A DNA stretch of 64,000 nucleotides. Origin: Setaria digitata (Eukaryota > Nematoda > Chromadorea > Rhabditida > Setariidae). Positions 48,601-62,193 of this stretch are shown in pieces. Below the pieces are notes generated by a model. That model was not told the DNA's origin. It was given only the letters and a program-made list of their open reading frames with translations, and did not search any database. The DNA lies in contig RCAB01000132.1 of assembly GCA_003640385.1 (NCBI GenBank), forward strand, positions 78,397-142,396, given 5' to 3'. Numbering within the stretch: position 1 is the stretch's first letter; each line of letters begins with the position of its first letter. Position numbers and translations under genes: made by a program.

Positions 48601-50924
48601 AATTATTTTAAAGTTGCGGAATCGAGAGTGATTTGGGCAATTAAATTTGTGATTTCTGGATTTAAACAGATTGTTCTCTGTTTACAATGGGTTGTTTTTT
48701 TCTCAAGTTGAATCTGTTGACGGATTTTCTCCGAATGTATGGTTCTAACGAGGCTTAATTTGAATTGACGTAAGTTGAAAAAGTGATCCTTTAGCAATCC
48801 GTTGCTAATATTAATCTTTCGAGTGTGGTTATTGTTCATTTGCAAAATGTAAAGTTTTCGGGGATGAAGTCATCGTTCTTCACTTGTAGGAAGTTCGAGC
48901 TGTTCAAAGAGATGAAAACGGTGAGCTATGGAGAATTCCAGGGGAAAAGGTGTATTTAGGGAAGCGTTACTTTCTAACATATGGAAATCAACTGTAAATC
49001 GATTGAGCAATTTGTGTCTGTTTAATCACGCGGAAGAACTTCAGACTCGTCTGTTCTTCGATATAAATTGAGCGGTTGGCGTTTCATTTTTCTAATTCCT
49101 AGTTGAGATCGATTGATCCACGCCGTTTTATTTTCTATACTTTTTATTCCAGAGTAATACTTGAAAAGAACACAAAACCAATCGTGTTTTTGGCGAGAGA
49201 TTCCAAAATTCTTCTATGGCTCATTTTCGTACTGGAAGTTTCGGGATTTTCTCTGCTTTATGGAGAGAGCCGTTGATTGCAGTAGTGTTGATAAATGAAG
49301 AAATTCTTTCCAAATGATAGCTCCACATCGAATTTCTCTCTGATAGCCAAATGTGTTGCTGTTATTGTTTTGTTTGTTATCGTTCTCGATATTTTTTGTT
49401 AAGAAAAAAAAGAATGCCTCAAGATTTTAAAATGTAACAACCTAGAAAGAGGTGACTTATGGATTGATTCTTTGCTGGAGAAATTTTCATTGGCTTACAT
49501 TTTTTCGAGAAATATTCTGTTGAAAACCCAGTAGACAGACAAAAAAAGACCTTCGTCATTTTGGCACAGTTGCTGTTGTAGAATCATTTGCTACTTGCTT
49601 TTCTTAAGTGAACGGTATACTGAAACCTTTTCGTATTTTGTTCATTTTTTTTTTCTGTCTTTTTCCTCTCATTTATTTTTAAGTGGTTGGAAAGTGGACT
49701 TTTTACGGATAAACTGCTAATTATTGCTTGAGCTCATTAGCAAAAATATAAAAATATTAGAAACATTACCTTAATATACAAACACTGGCATGTGTACATC
49801 TCTTAGAAATGATGTACATGTGGAGTTTTTCCTGCAGCGAACTATGTCAAGATGTTGAACGTCGAGTGGGTAATGAAAATACTTCTGGACTACAAAAAGC
49901 AAGCTGGGTGACTTGAAAAAATATTGAAATGGTAAATAGCAGTGAAGGAGAATGCATTTTTCATTTCACTGTTAGAAAAAGTAAGAATTGCGTCGTTTGG
50001 GTTGGAAATGTGTGTTGGTTTGGTAAAAAAGTGCTAGCTAGAATTATCAAATATCTAGAAGACTAGTTCGGGAATATGATCAGATGTCTCGACACTGATA
50101 ATCCCAGGAAAATTTCTGGTAGCTACAGGTTGCATATTCCTAAACGTAACTGATAAATTTTTCCTACAAAGTGTAAAAAGTATTTTACTTAGTTGCTTAA
50201 AGACCTTGAGCCACCATTGTTGGGATATAGAGCACATATGTTTTACTACTGCTGTTATAGGCTCTTGCGAAATTGTTATCTGAGTCCGAAATTTTTGGCA
50301 CGAAAATTTCCTTGCTTTAATGCACAGTTTTTTAGCGTATTGGGACTTTTCACTGTCAGCTACTTCGGAAAGTTTCATACACATGGATCTCCATTAAGTA
50401 GTTTTTAAACAGTTCATCATATTTGGATAAAGACTATAATGATCTAAAAGCAAGTCTTGAAATTGACCGCAAGGATTGATGATGTCAATAAAATTCATCG
50501 GAAAAGGAATGAGCCAGCGACATTTTTAATAGCACTTTTTTTTCACCATTTCGGTCGATCGTTATCCGAGCACAATTTTTGTCTATCAGAAATGTGAGCC
50601 AATAAATGCAACTGGGCTGGAAAATTTTCATTCAGTTCAAATTATTAGGAAACAACAACTGGTCATCATATTTTTTTAAAATTTTTCTAATCATGTCCAA
50701 GACACATGGACCGTTTTTCCTTATTACTTCTTTTGTCCAAAATAAAAGTTTTTTTTAGTTGCTTCTTGTGCTTACACGAAATACTGCTGTGAAATTCCTT
50801 TCTAAATGAGGATTTTCTTTCTTTCAGATTTATAAACTGATAATAATTATTTTTATGGCAATATATTAACTGGAAAAGTATATCCAAAAGTTTTCTCCTA
50901 TTCAAAATTTTGGGTACATTGGCA
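45641..50924. other. Fos 3' UTR and intergenic region
   Basis: AT-rich DNA with many T-tracts (about 47173-47188, 47340-47357). No AATAAA close after the Fos stop is convincing. One exon-like segment at 48890-48949 (EVRAVQRDENGELWRIPGEK with acceptor TTCACTTGTAG and donor GTGTAT) was not joined. A trans-splice-like acceptor TTTCTTTCAG ends at 50827, ahead of the next gene. Confidence 0.5.
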
Positions 50925-53492
50925 ATGGCGGAGCTCGCTGAAGTAAGATCATGTATTTGTTACCATTAGTATCAATTATAGCCATCTTAATGCATTGTTA
51001 TTGATATTATAGTTATAATTATTATTACTGTCATCGTAATTATTACTATTGTATTACAATGCAAATTGTTATAATTATGACGATTAACATTACAAATAAT
51101 AATAATAGTAGTAATCCGATGGTTTATTCATTAATTAACTACCAATTATTGCTATGAATATGACATAATATCATCTGTATTAAATAATATCAACTGCTAC
51201 CTTGCTTAATTTACTTCTTTTAGTTTTTATCATTTACGCTTTAATCCATTCGTTTTTGCTATGTAACTTAATCTCACCACTCCTTCGAATTCGTAATTTA
51301 TAACCACCATTCCATTCATGTAGTGTGATGAGTTTTTTATTCAATAACTAACCAATTATTTAATTAATTAGGGCTAAATTGTAACATGAAACGGTTCAAT
51401 TTCAACTGCTGCATCTAACGATGAAATATGCATGCACATAATCGATCATCTAATTTAACGGAAAGAATAATCGGTAACAATTATTATTATTTTTTTCTTT
51501 TTGTTGGATTGATTTGGTAAGTTATGTCGTATGATAGCTGCAGGAATCGGATGAAGATGTATTGCCAAAAGGAAGAATGGAAAATGGTGAAAAGCCGTGG
51601 ATTATCACCAACGAGAGCAATGCTTTTCGAGAATTTGTTATTCATCATCAATCACGGATAAATTTGCAGGTATCTGTTAAACAATTTTCAAAGAATAGAA
51701 GAAAAAAAATACATAAATTATTTAAGTATTTCGAAGTTTATTAGAAAATTCCAGATACTGTTCAACTTAAAAATGTTTTGATCGGGATAAAATTTTGCTA
51801 GGTCTAACCTTCAACTTTCCGAAAAATATGCGGTGATTCAAGTTCTTTTGATGATTTAAACTAACGATTGTATCTCAACTCTTTAAACTGAACTGAACTG
51901 GATTAATGGAGAAAAGCTGATTAAATTGAATTGGAAAGTTCTAGGAATACTCATTCCACTTTTAGAGTATTTGTTTTTTCTTCATTTTTTCGTTAATCAT
52001 TTAAACTTTATCAATTAATGCTAACAATAATTTATTTTTTAAAAACAATGCGCAGTTCATTTACTCATCTCTCATACAGATATATAATCTATTTATTTAT
52101 TTATTCATTTATTATATTGATCATTAAACCAATAAATAGATGATTAATTATTATATATATCATACGTTTATAATTTATCATTTATTTGTTTGCTAATTTT
52201 AGTTATTGTCTTTTTCTGCTTATTTACTCAGTTTCCGTTATATTTCATAGATATAAAAAGTTTTAAAAAAAAGTGGATTCGATACTAGTGTCTGGATGAT
52301 AAGCTATTAAATCATTATATATGGATTATCAAGGAATTTTGTTTGCTTTTCGAAATGTAAAAGAAAGCTTTAGTATATCTTGAGACCACTTTCTTTTGCA
52401 AAAAAAAAAAAGCTCACGAATGTTATTCATTGAGTTGTAAGAGAAATAAAACTTTAGCTTTTTTTTTTAGAATGAACTTTAAAAATGGGAGAGTTTTTTT
52501 AGTATTTTTTAATTCAATTTCAGTTTATCCCACTTGTGTCTGCAAATTTTTAAGTGTAATTTTAAAAATTTATGTTGTGCTTTTGCTTAAAGCTTTAATA
52601 ATTCTGTTAAGTGATTCCAAGCAGCTGTTCCACTTTTGATTACTGATTGGAAGATAAAGTTGCGGGAGTTTAGGAAATATATATCATTACATTATCACAT
52701 CTATCATACATACTAAACTGTGAGATCTCATTCTCCATTCATTAGTTATCTGTTGAAATGATCCACGACAGCTGTTTCGCGTTGATCAGTTTTCACTCAT
52801 TTAACTGCTGCTGTTTTGCTCATGTCTTCGTATATGCATATTGTTACAAATTAAGCCGAGATCTATCTCGAGAAATTTTTCAACTAAAAGATAATGAATT
52901 TCGCCTAAAAAAGTCCAATTTTATATTACTTCTAAAAACTATTCATCAAACAAATTCAGATTACTTGAACTGCAAATTAGTTTAAAAATTAGAAAATGCA
53001 TGTATTAAGAGATTTCCGAAAGAAAACTCTGATTATGTTTTATGGAACTCCCAGAGAAAACTCTACTTTATTTTGTTCAACTAAAAACTATTCATGTCAT
53101 TGATATGGTTAAAATTGAATTATGCAAATTTTCATCACCACATTTATTACTACAGGTTAAGCATATTCAAATGTGTCAAGTTTCTATGCCCATAAATTTC
53201 TTTGCAAATGATATTCGGCGAATAAAATTTGCTTTTGGTTTGAGAATATTTCGATAAAATAAAGATAAGAAAGCAAACTATTAGTGAGTATTCATGTTCC
53301 CAACAATCACTTAGTGACATTCAAAAAGAAAATTCATTTTTCATCACAATCTTATTTCTTTCCCCGTGAAAATTCTAGTGGTTCTTATTTCTGGGAAAAT
53401 ATACATTTTTTTAAACGAAAGCGAGAAGTATTAGAATGAAATATTAATTATCTTCTTTTTTGACTTTCAATTTTACAATTGTTTGGCGCGGC

Positions 53493-53523
<31 letters not shown>

Positions 53524-56500
53524 TTTTTAATATATATGAAAAAATTTTGTGTAAATCACATATATATAAATTACATGTGAATTTTAATAATAGATAAAAA
53601 CAATTGCATCTCTACCACTGAGAAATATAGTGATTGAGAAATTTGTTCTTCAAAATTAGAAAATTATCCGACGAGAGTGCTAGAATTTTGTTTGAATTTT
53701 CCATTTCTTCTTTGCCCTGTTCTTTTATTAATTAATTACAATAATCAAATGAATGAACTATTAGTCAAGTACTTGTTAGTCATTACTTTTTCATTCATCT
53801 TTTATTAATTATGATAATCAAAGTTTGGAAAACGCATTAAGGAAAGGCAGTAAAAAAACTTTAAAAAAAATTTGGGCTAGTTGTAGTTTACCGTTCGGCC
53901 ATTTTTTCCCAGTGAATTATTATGTAATAAACGAAAATTTTAAGCTTTATATTATGCAATTGCTTTAAGTTACAAATAAAGTGTTTTGTTTCATGAAAAT
54001 TTACTTTGTCACGAGAACAATTAAGTTGAAACATTCGATCAGTAACTTATATCAAAATGTGTTGTTAGATAAATTCTATCACACTTGAAGCAGACGTTTT
54101 CAAATCTTTTAAATATTCAATTGTAAACGTGAATTTCACTCTAAATGTTTAATGTTTTTACTAGGTAGATCCTTAAAACATTGGGTTCCCATTATATTAA
54201 AGTTTTCGGGAAGTTTCCAACACAAAGCAGAAGGTAATGGATTGTCGTCTCCTGTTTTTCTCTGTTCAAATAATCTTAGAACTGTGCTAGATATATTTGA
54301 CTTTGATCAACTTCATCAGACTAAGTGAATAAAACTGAAGCGAAATTTGGAATCCAGTATAATTTTATAATGGAAATTTGGTTATAGCTAAACATTTTAC
54401 TACGAAAATGATGATCTGTATGGAGCTCCTTAAATTCAATTTTTGAAAATTCTCGAAATCTTCATTACTTTAATACGTGAAATAATACAACAATCTCCAA
54501 CGGATATGAAATTGTTTAAAGCACAGAAAGCAAAAAAAAATTTTGGAGGAGAATGTATCAACTTTTATGGCAACTATCGGAAAAAATAAACAAGTATTTA
54601 ATAAATGTAATTTATCCAGTTTCCAATTAATTTTCAAGTGGAAGTGGAAATTTTTTAAAGACTTTTCCTTATGCCATTGTACGAATTGTCAGTTGCGTTC
54701 ACTGATGTTGTTCTAAGAGACAAAAAGTAATGTTTTTCAAAATTTACATTTGCAACTCTTCACTTTGTCATCACAGCTAGCATATGATGCATTTATACTG
54801 ACCATGAATGAATCTGTTTGTATAAATTAAAAAGACAGTGAATTAGAGAGGATCCCTCGAAAAGAAACATTTTTAATAGATTTTATCACTCGCAGTCTGT
54901 TATACAGTTCTTCCTATTAAATAATCAATTTTATCAAGTGATGGTTTCATTCTGAACGATGAAATGATTCAGAAATTTTGACTTCCTGTACAAAAATATT
55001 CAAGTGAAAGGGAGAAAAGTAGGAAAGGCAGAAAAGAACCAAACTGCATTAAGAGTTATTGCTATGACGTTGACGGATGTAATACTTCTTATGTCGAGAA
55101 CAGCGAGACTGAAGGATGAAAAAGGGCGATACTTTAGACATTACTTTTATATGAGATCTGACTGCATCGTCATCGTAATTCCAATAATCACCAGCATTAT
55201 CAACATAATTATCACTAACATTGTCAGTATCATTATCACTAATTAGGATTACCAATATCGCTACTACTATCCACTTTATCATTACTGATAATAATGATTA
55301 GCATCGTTATCACTATCTGTATTGCCCTTATCATTTTTATCAGATCAAAATCATTATCATTATGGCATCATCAGCCACATCACCATCATTAACAATTGCA
55401 CCACTGTTATCATTATCGGCTTTATAACCATTACAATCACCATCCTTATCGACATCGTCATCTGTATCAATCGTTATCAACCACAACATCGTATCTATTC
55501 AAATAATGTTTCAAATAATTTAAATCTTTAAGAATGGATAGTTGGATTTGAAAAAAAGAATTGATAAATTTTGAAACGGGATGATCTTTTCAAATCTAAC
55601 TGTCCATTCTTAAAGATTTAAATATTTTTCAGTTCATTTTAATGGATCGTGGGAAACGAGTGGTACGATGATAAGAGACGATGTATTTTCTCACTTTTGT
55701 TTATTTATATTTTTCAAACCTCATGTAAAGGAGTAAGTGAATGAAAAGGAGAACTGAAACAGAATTGATAAATTTTGAAACGGGATGATAAATGATTGCA
55801 GAGGATGTAATTCAGATAAGAGAAATGTTTTTCAATTCTCTTTAATTTTTTCTTTTTCTTTTGCAGTTTAATCTTTGTTATGTTTCTTCTCCCATCCATA
55901 CATATATTCTATTTCGGGAAAAAAAGATTTTTCCAATCGAATCGAAGATAATTCCATCAAAAAATAACTCATTTTTTTATGCCACTTCCTTTCATTTCTT
56001 TTTTTTCAAACTTTCGTCATTTTATATTTTATTATTTTCCTTCCATTTTAATAAGCTGCTAAGAAATTAGGATTGTGTTAATGAGGAAAGAATTAAAAAT
56101 GAAATTGTAATAGAAAATTTACACTTGGGGTGAGCTGGCTGGAACTGGAAATTTCTAATTACCTAAAGTCAATGAGGGTTAATGACTGCATTATTTATTG
56201 TATGTTTATGAAGATTTTTTGTCATTTGAAAATTCAACATTTTATAGTCTTTTCCGTACGAAAATTCATTCAAGAATTCGGAGGATTTCGAAGTTGAATT
56301 TTTTTAAATTTTATTTCATGAAATTTTGAAATATAAATCCGGAATTTTTTTGGTGAAAGAAAACAGAAGAAACGAAGATACAACCAAATATAAATTAGGG
56401 TTTTTAGTACTGGTAACTTATCTGTACCTTGGAACCACTTATTTATAATTCAGATTATTCGCTTTGACCACACCTAACAAAGGCTGGGAATCTTTTAAGA

Positions 56501-59500
56501 AGCATTTAACTGTTAGCTATAAAAAATGTGTGCCTTTGAGTAGTCTAATATTTAAATATTGTAAATATTTTCAGCTATCAGACTTAAATTCCGATTCTAA
56601 TATTTTTCATTGAAAGACATAAAAAGTGGATTTAAGCGGCTTGTCAAAATGGATTTAAGCGCTTGTCAAAACGTGTTATTCAAACTCATTAGAGTTTTTC
56701 CTCCAGTTCTGTTAGATTCATAATTTTTCCCGATTTCATTTCACTTCTCAATTATTAATTCAATCCATTTCAATTCCATTTAATGGATTTGTAAGACTTA
56801 TATCACAGCATTCCATCCTATTTTCTTCTAACTCCGTGTCCTTTTACTTTTCCCTATCAAGCTTACTTCCGTCTTCGTCTATTTTCTACTCGCCTTTTAT
56901 TCTATTCCATACCACTTCATTATTTCTTCCTGTCCAGTAGCGCCTGTGTTAAATTACCGCTCCATCTCTTCTTTTTATTTCATTCCACTCTTCTCTTTTG
57001 CATTTTATTTTACTCCGTTATTTCTATTCCATACTATTCCTTAATATCTCATTCTATGTACTCTGCCGTTCTGTTCTACCTCAGATGATTTGTATAATGC
57101 CTATAAAGATTGAGCTTTTTATCATACAAAATTTTCATCACTCATTTATGGTACTGCCAACAATGACCGACAATTGTTGCGACTTCCCAGTTGCACATCG
57201 GGCTAACCCAAGGCCACATTTAAAAAGGACGACATGGTAGTGGTGTGTGTACATTAGCTTGACTTGCAGGAGGTGAGGTGCTTCGTGGTACTGAGTTAGG
57301 CATGTTGTGAATTGCGTCTGCTCTTTTTTCGTTTTTTTCTACTGTGCAAGTCTAAGTAAAAGTTCCTGTATTCAAGTTCCGAATTTTATGTGGGGTTTAT
57401 AATTTTTAAAATATCTCTCTTCTCGTTCTTATCTCTTTTCGAAGTTCCTGCAGCTTTTTTAGGAAGTGGTATTAAATTTTATAAACACCACTATTTGCAG
57501 CAGGATTTAGCGTCATTTGGTTTTTTTTGAAACATTTTGTCAGTAAAGATATCATAAATAAAACAGTGGAAAGCTTCCTCTCTTCTTTATTACTCAACGG
57601 CTAAATAAATATCTAAACAAAAAGAAATTATGCGCAACGATTTTTGAAGTGTTGAAACATTGTCTTTATATCCGATATATGGATCAGAAGATGTAAAAGC
57701 TTTCAGTCAAATGCTTGTTTATTGCTATCTAATGAATGACTGGTAGTTATTTGTTATGCATGGTATGTATTTCAGAGTTTCCATTTTTCAATACCTTCGT
57801 CATTATGTAATGGAGCGACGTTCTCAAGGCCTCGAAGGCTTCACGTTGCAGGTATATGTTTGCGACTTTTTCAGATTTATTTAAATAGAGAAACGGAAAA
57901 ACAAATAAAATAGATAAGCATCTGGTAAACTGAAATAAGTATTAAGTGATGAAGAAAATTTAAGCCATCGGGAAAATAACTTCCAGTGAACATAATAAGG
58001 GAAGTTCTGTTTGGCTTAAAGTAAACGATAAAGCAGCGATGATGTCGAGTACAAAGTATTCTAGTTGGCATAAATTGAATTTCATTGTGTGAGGACATGA
58101 TGAGAATGAGGTAAGGCATATAGTTTTATAGTATAAATTAAGGTAAATAAAAAAGAATGAAAGATGCAAATATTTCACTGCAAGGAATATCCAGAAGTAT
58201 GGAGTATTGCATTTCTGTGTATAGAGCACAAGAAGGATCAGGCACATAAATTCGGTTGTATCGGACCAATAGTAAATTAAATTTCCGACAATATCTTGGT
58301 GATTTTATTGGGATAAATTTAGTAGTTTGCAAGAAATTGACAGTAACTGTCATAGGGCTTTCTGCATGGAGTAGATTGCGGAAAAAAAAAATTCAATTTT
58401 TTTGTGAATAGCAAGAGATTCGTTCACTTTTTGAATTCAGGAGCTTCTTTTAAGTGAAAAAATTTTAAGATCCATGTGAAGTATCGGGAAACGGTCGTAT
58501 TTTTCGAAAAATCAAGCTTATGACCAGTTGCAGGATAGGAAGTTTTATTTCAAATTTGAGTGGACTGTACTATTGACATTAATTGCTCAGTTAAATGACT
58601 GATGTTCTCTCAGGATTATTTTATTTGTTAATTTTGCAGCTGCCCAGAATTTTAACATACTGAGAGTACGATTTGAAGTGATTAAATCGTTTGATGATAT
58701 CGACCTAAAATAAAGTAGCTTTGGATTTCTTTGCAGGAGAAAGTCGAAAAATGAATTGTGAGTGATCCCTATGATTAAATGGTAACTGTGTTAGGTAGTC
58801 AGGTTTTCAATCGAAGAAAGTTGAATAAATCATTTCCTTTACATTCGATGATGTTTCTGAAAGTTGTAGTGATTTAAATCTTTTTTTTTTCTCGAGATCA
58901 GTGAGCTCAGCCATCTATGCTCCTCTTATCAAACATAGAGAAGATCGATAATAGTTTTTTTATGCTTCGATTGTCAACGTCCTTGACATCCGTAGCGAAC
59001 GTGAAACAGAAGTTTTCATTGACGAATCCACTAATGAATTTCTTACGATTGTTCGGATATGTCATACGTTTGAATGAAAAAATTTCTTTTAGCAAGGTCT
59101 GTAATGTTATCGTCGTTTTGTTGCTTTATGTTAATGTTTTATTGAAAAAGCAAAGTAAGGATACGGAACTGCATTAGATTATAATAGAACACGTATGTGG
59201 CTTAATTATAGTTGCAGAGATGGCTAATAAAGGAATAGATATTAAGAAATACTCTAATAGGGTGCTATATTGGATCTGATTTCATTGAATAGCGGTTATC
59301 ACATCGTACGGTTATTTTTCTGGCTACTATCTCTCTAGAAATGATGATAAATCAGTTAGTGAGATGGGAAAAATTAAAGGAAGTTTTTTGTTTGTTTTGT
59401 AGACCGGCTTCCAAAAAATTATAAGTTTAAGAACTTTAAAACAGTTATTGTTGTTGTAACGATTTAGTTGATACGCTGCACCCCATTAAATACAGTGAAA

Positions 59501-62193
59501 TAAAAAAAATAAACTGAAATTTGTCGATTTTATATATTTCAGTTCAATGTAATGGTTTTAATAATATAGGACTTGATATTGTTGGCGGCAGCGTTGCATC
59601 TTTTATTATTTAATATTTATTCCGGTTGTACTGGAAGTAGTGATTGTGATTGACTTGTGGTGTCATGTTTTTTTTATGATAAAAACTACAAATTGATATT
59701 AATTATATCAATATTAATTTTTATAATATTAATAGTGTAGAACCAATTTCCCAATCTAGTTTTTTCGCTCCAACGAAACGATCACATTTGTTGTTGCGAT
59801 AGAGACGTTTATTTTCTCTTCACTCAAATTTCTCAAAAAATGCGATTTTTTTTTTCAGCTTTGTGCGGGGTTCAATCCTTTTTTTCTTCTTTTTTTTTTA
59901 ATAGGGAATCTGTGGTTGAAGATGTTTAAGTAAAATTATGCGTTAATGCATTGTCCGAAATAGGAAAGCCAAGAATAAAAAAATTTGAGTTAATTCTAGA
60001 ACGTGGAAAAATGATCTTGAGTAAAAGTAGGAGGAGTGTAGATAAATGAACAAAGAATCAGACAAAAAAAGAACTTGAGGTTAGGGGGAAAGATGTTGGT
60101 AAAAGATATATAATAGGTGCTTTATACAAATGCTGTATTTTTTTTTTCTAAAAATTTTATTATTTTATAATATTATTAGTGTGGATATAAAAATGCATTT
60201 CTTGATTGCAAGAAGTTTTAAACTTATTTTCGAGAAAATTTCGTTATTGATGCAATAACCTAATCTGTGTTTTCTTTACCAATCTAGTTACGATCTCCTT
60301 TTCATTTATTTCTTTTTCTACATTTTCGTTAATATTTTAACCTTCAAAACTACATCAAGTCATTTACTTTATGATTTATCATCCGTATGTATATAAATAT
60401 AATGTACAGATATACATTTATTGTGTTTATCTTCTCTAGTTTTTCCTTTGAAATTTACAAAGTGGAAATATTTTTTGGATTGGTTTTCGTTGGAAATTTT
60501 GTGATTCCATGGAACATACAGTTTCTACCTTCTATCATTCTCTTTTCATATTTTATCTCATTATGGTTAAATCCAAAATCAATAGACTTTAGTTATTTCA
60601 AAATTGTTCATATGCACACACCATGCACTTCGTTTGTGTGGATTTGTTTTTGTTTATTCAGCTTAGGTAATAGCTAAGATAACAGTTAAACACAACAGAT
60701 GAGCTATTTATTCTCGGAGATTAAAAAGTCAGAAAAGGTAGAGTTTTTCTTCATCTCTCCGCTCTGTTTTATATAGTAAACATTGAAAAGATCAAGAACT
60801 ATCCAATTAAGATCGGAAAAGTTAATCTAATCATCTCCGTCGTTTTTCTCTTTTCTCTTTTAGTTTTATGTCAGCTTCCATTCTTCCATTTCATACTTTT
60901 TTTAGCTTTTTAATTATAGTATTATTAATAGCAGTCAATCGTCTAACACCTAAATCTTTTTTTTTAATTTGAAGGTAATATTCACTAGCGCTAATGCTGA
61001 CATCTATCCTCCTGCCTTTTTAGGAATGTTGCAATAATATAGTAGTATTATCATAATGTGCCACTCCTCTCATTATTTATCATATCATCACAATAGATAC
61101 TCATATTCTTCTTTTCGTTGACACTACAATCTTTTTGATCAGTTATCCGTCATAAGTTGATAAAACTTTTCTGTGATATTTAATTTAAAAGAACTTAAAA
61201 TTCATGTAATTTATTATCGGTGAGGACAGAAAGGAAGTGAAAAAAGAGAAGAAGGAGGAGATGCTTTTCAAATTTAATTGGTCTTTCCATGTGAAACAGC
61301 AATATTCCTATTATAAATATCGCCACTTTGGTAAGTTATGACGAATTATAACTTTTTTTTTTTGATAATTTTTATAAGTTGTTTTTGCCTGTCGCATCTC
61401 GTTTATCACTGTTAGAATAGTATAGTAAAAATATGAAACTAAGATAGAGAATGTTGCAAGAAGTCTTATGTTTTTAGATTTTGTTTTTGGAAAAATTAAT
61501 TAGCCTTATACTGCCTACATGGAAGTATTCTAGAAATTTCTGTGCCCTTATAATTTAGAAACTCTGAGGAGTTTTGTTTTTCTAAGATTATTGAAAAACT
61601 TTTTTCTAGTTTTTCACGTTATATAGTTCCCTCTATTAATGTAAGTGGTCAAGTCGAAAATTTTTTAGTTTCATCTAAAGAAAAGTGTTCATGTATTGCA
61701 ACAAAACACGAAAATGTATTCCTAGAAAAAATGGTTGCTTCATAGGATGGATTTACATAATTGTAGTCTATAGAGCAGCATTAGTTTCATAGTTGTTATA
61801 CTGTGAAATTATTAAAGTAAATAAGAAAGTTGAAATTGTTTCAGTGACTAGTTGATGTGATTATTTGAATTCCAGTTTGAGCACAGATATTTGCAAAACA
61901 ATACGGTATAATATAGTAAGGTCATAATATGGCATAATATTATGCAGTGTAGTGCAAGGTGTAACATAATGCAGTGTCAGTATAGGTTGATACGATGGTA
62001 GAATAAAATCAACCGATAAATAATAATTATACTATCTGTTCTACAATACTGTATAACCCTGCATTTTTTAGGTCTAAACGCTGATAAGGACATCGACAAA
62101 ATAATGAATTCAGCTGATTCATTAAATGTTGGTGGGAATACACAAGAAGGAGCCCAAGAAGATACACCGCGTAAAGTGGATACTTTCATGCAG
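50925..62193 (+). CDS. Unrecognised gene, 5' part; runs off the right edge
   Basis: Four plus-strand exons with matching phases: 50925-50942 (MAELAE, donor GTAAGA), 51544-51669, 57776-57851 and 62072-62193. Introns are 0.6, 6.1 and 4.2 kb. The 114 visible residues begin acidic (MAELAE-ESDEDVLPKGR), include EKPWIITNESNAFREFVIHH and an Arg-rich SRPRRLHVAG, then an Asn/Asp/Gln-rich stretch ending DTPRKVDTFMQ. No transmembrane segment, domain or known motif was seen, so it reads as the disordered N-terminus of a larger protein. The start is chosen for its Kozak-like context (GCA-ATG-G), the strong donor and the phase match. Each exon is short, so exon 3 is the least certain: a second frame through it is also open but would break the phase chain. 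An exon downstream of 62193 is expected outside the window. Confidence 0.55.
51000..51110. repeat. Degenerate ATT/ATA array
   Basis: Imperfect trinucleotide repeats (TATTATAGTTATAATTATTA type) in intron 1 of the right-hand gene. Low complexity only. Confidence 0.5.
53492..53518. repeat. (TA)n microsatellite
   Basis: An uninterrupted run of about 13 TA units, with shorter TA runs following at 53530 and 53560. Intronic. Confidence 0.8.
55150..55470. repeat. Degenerate ATC/ATT array
   Basis: About 320 bp of imperfect ATTATCACTA/ATCATCA-type repeats, GC-richer than the flanks. Both strands stay open over parts of it, producing Ile- or Asp-rich shadow frames that are not genes. Confidence 0.7.
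55518..55623. repeat. Inverted repeat, 37-bp arms, 32-bp loop
   Basis: 55518-55554 and 55587-55623 are reverse complements with two mismatches. The loop contains most of a 29-bp sequence that recurs directly at 55761. This could be a small foldback element or its remnant. Confidence 0.8.
55557..55789. repeat. 29-bp direct repeat pair
   Basis: AGAATTGATAAATTTTGAAA followed by CGGGATGAT is present identically at 55557-55585 and 55761-55789, one copy inside the loop of the inverted repeat. Confidence 0.85.
56627..56671. repeat. 23/22-bp tandem duplication
   Basis: TGGATTTAAGCGGCTTGTCA plus AAA at 56627-56649 is followed directly by a second copy lacking one G. Intronic. Confidence 0.8.

Noticed and set aside
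48890..48949. Exon EVRAVQRDENGELWRIPGEK
   Set aside because: Twenty codons with a weak GTGTAT donor and no start. It could be an alternative 5' exon of the right-hand gene, but a single short segment is not enough.
55004..55282. Ile-rich and Asp-rich frames at 55 kb
   Set aside because: Translations of a degenerate trinucleotide array.
58636..58712. Exon-like segment AQNFNILRVRFEVIKSFDDI after a TTTTGCAG acceptor
   Set aside because: It enters in phase 1 and has only weak donors before a stop, and inserting it between the exons at 57776 and 62072 breaks an otherwise consistent phase chain.
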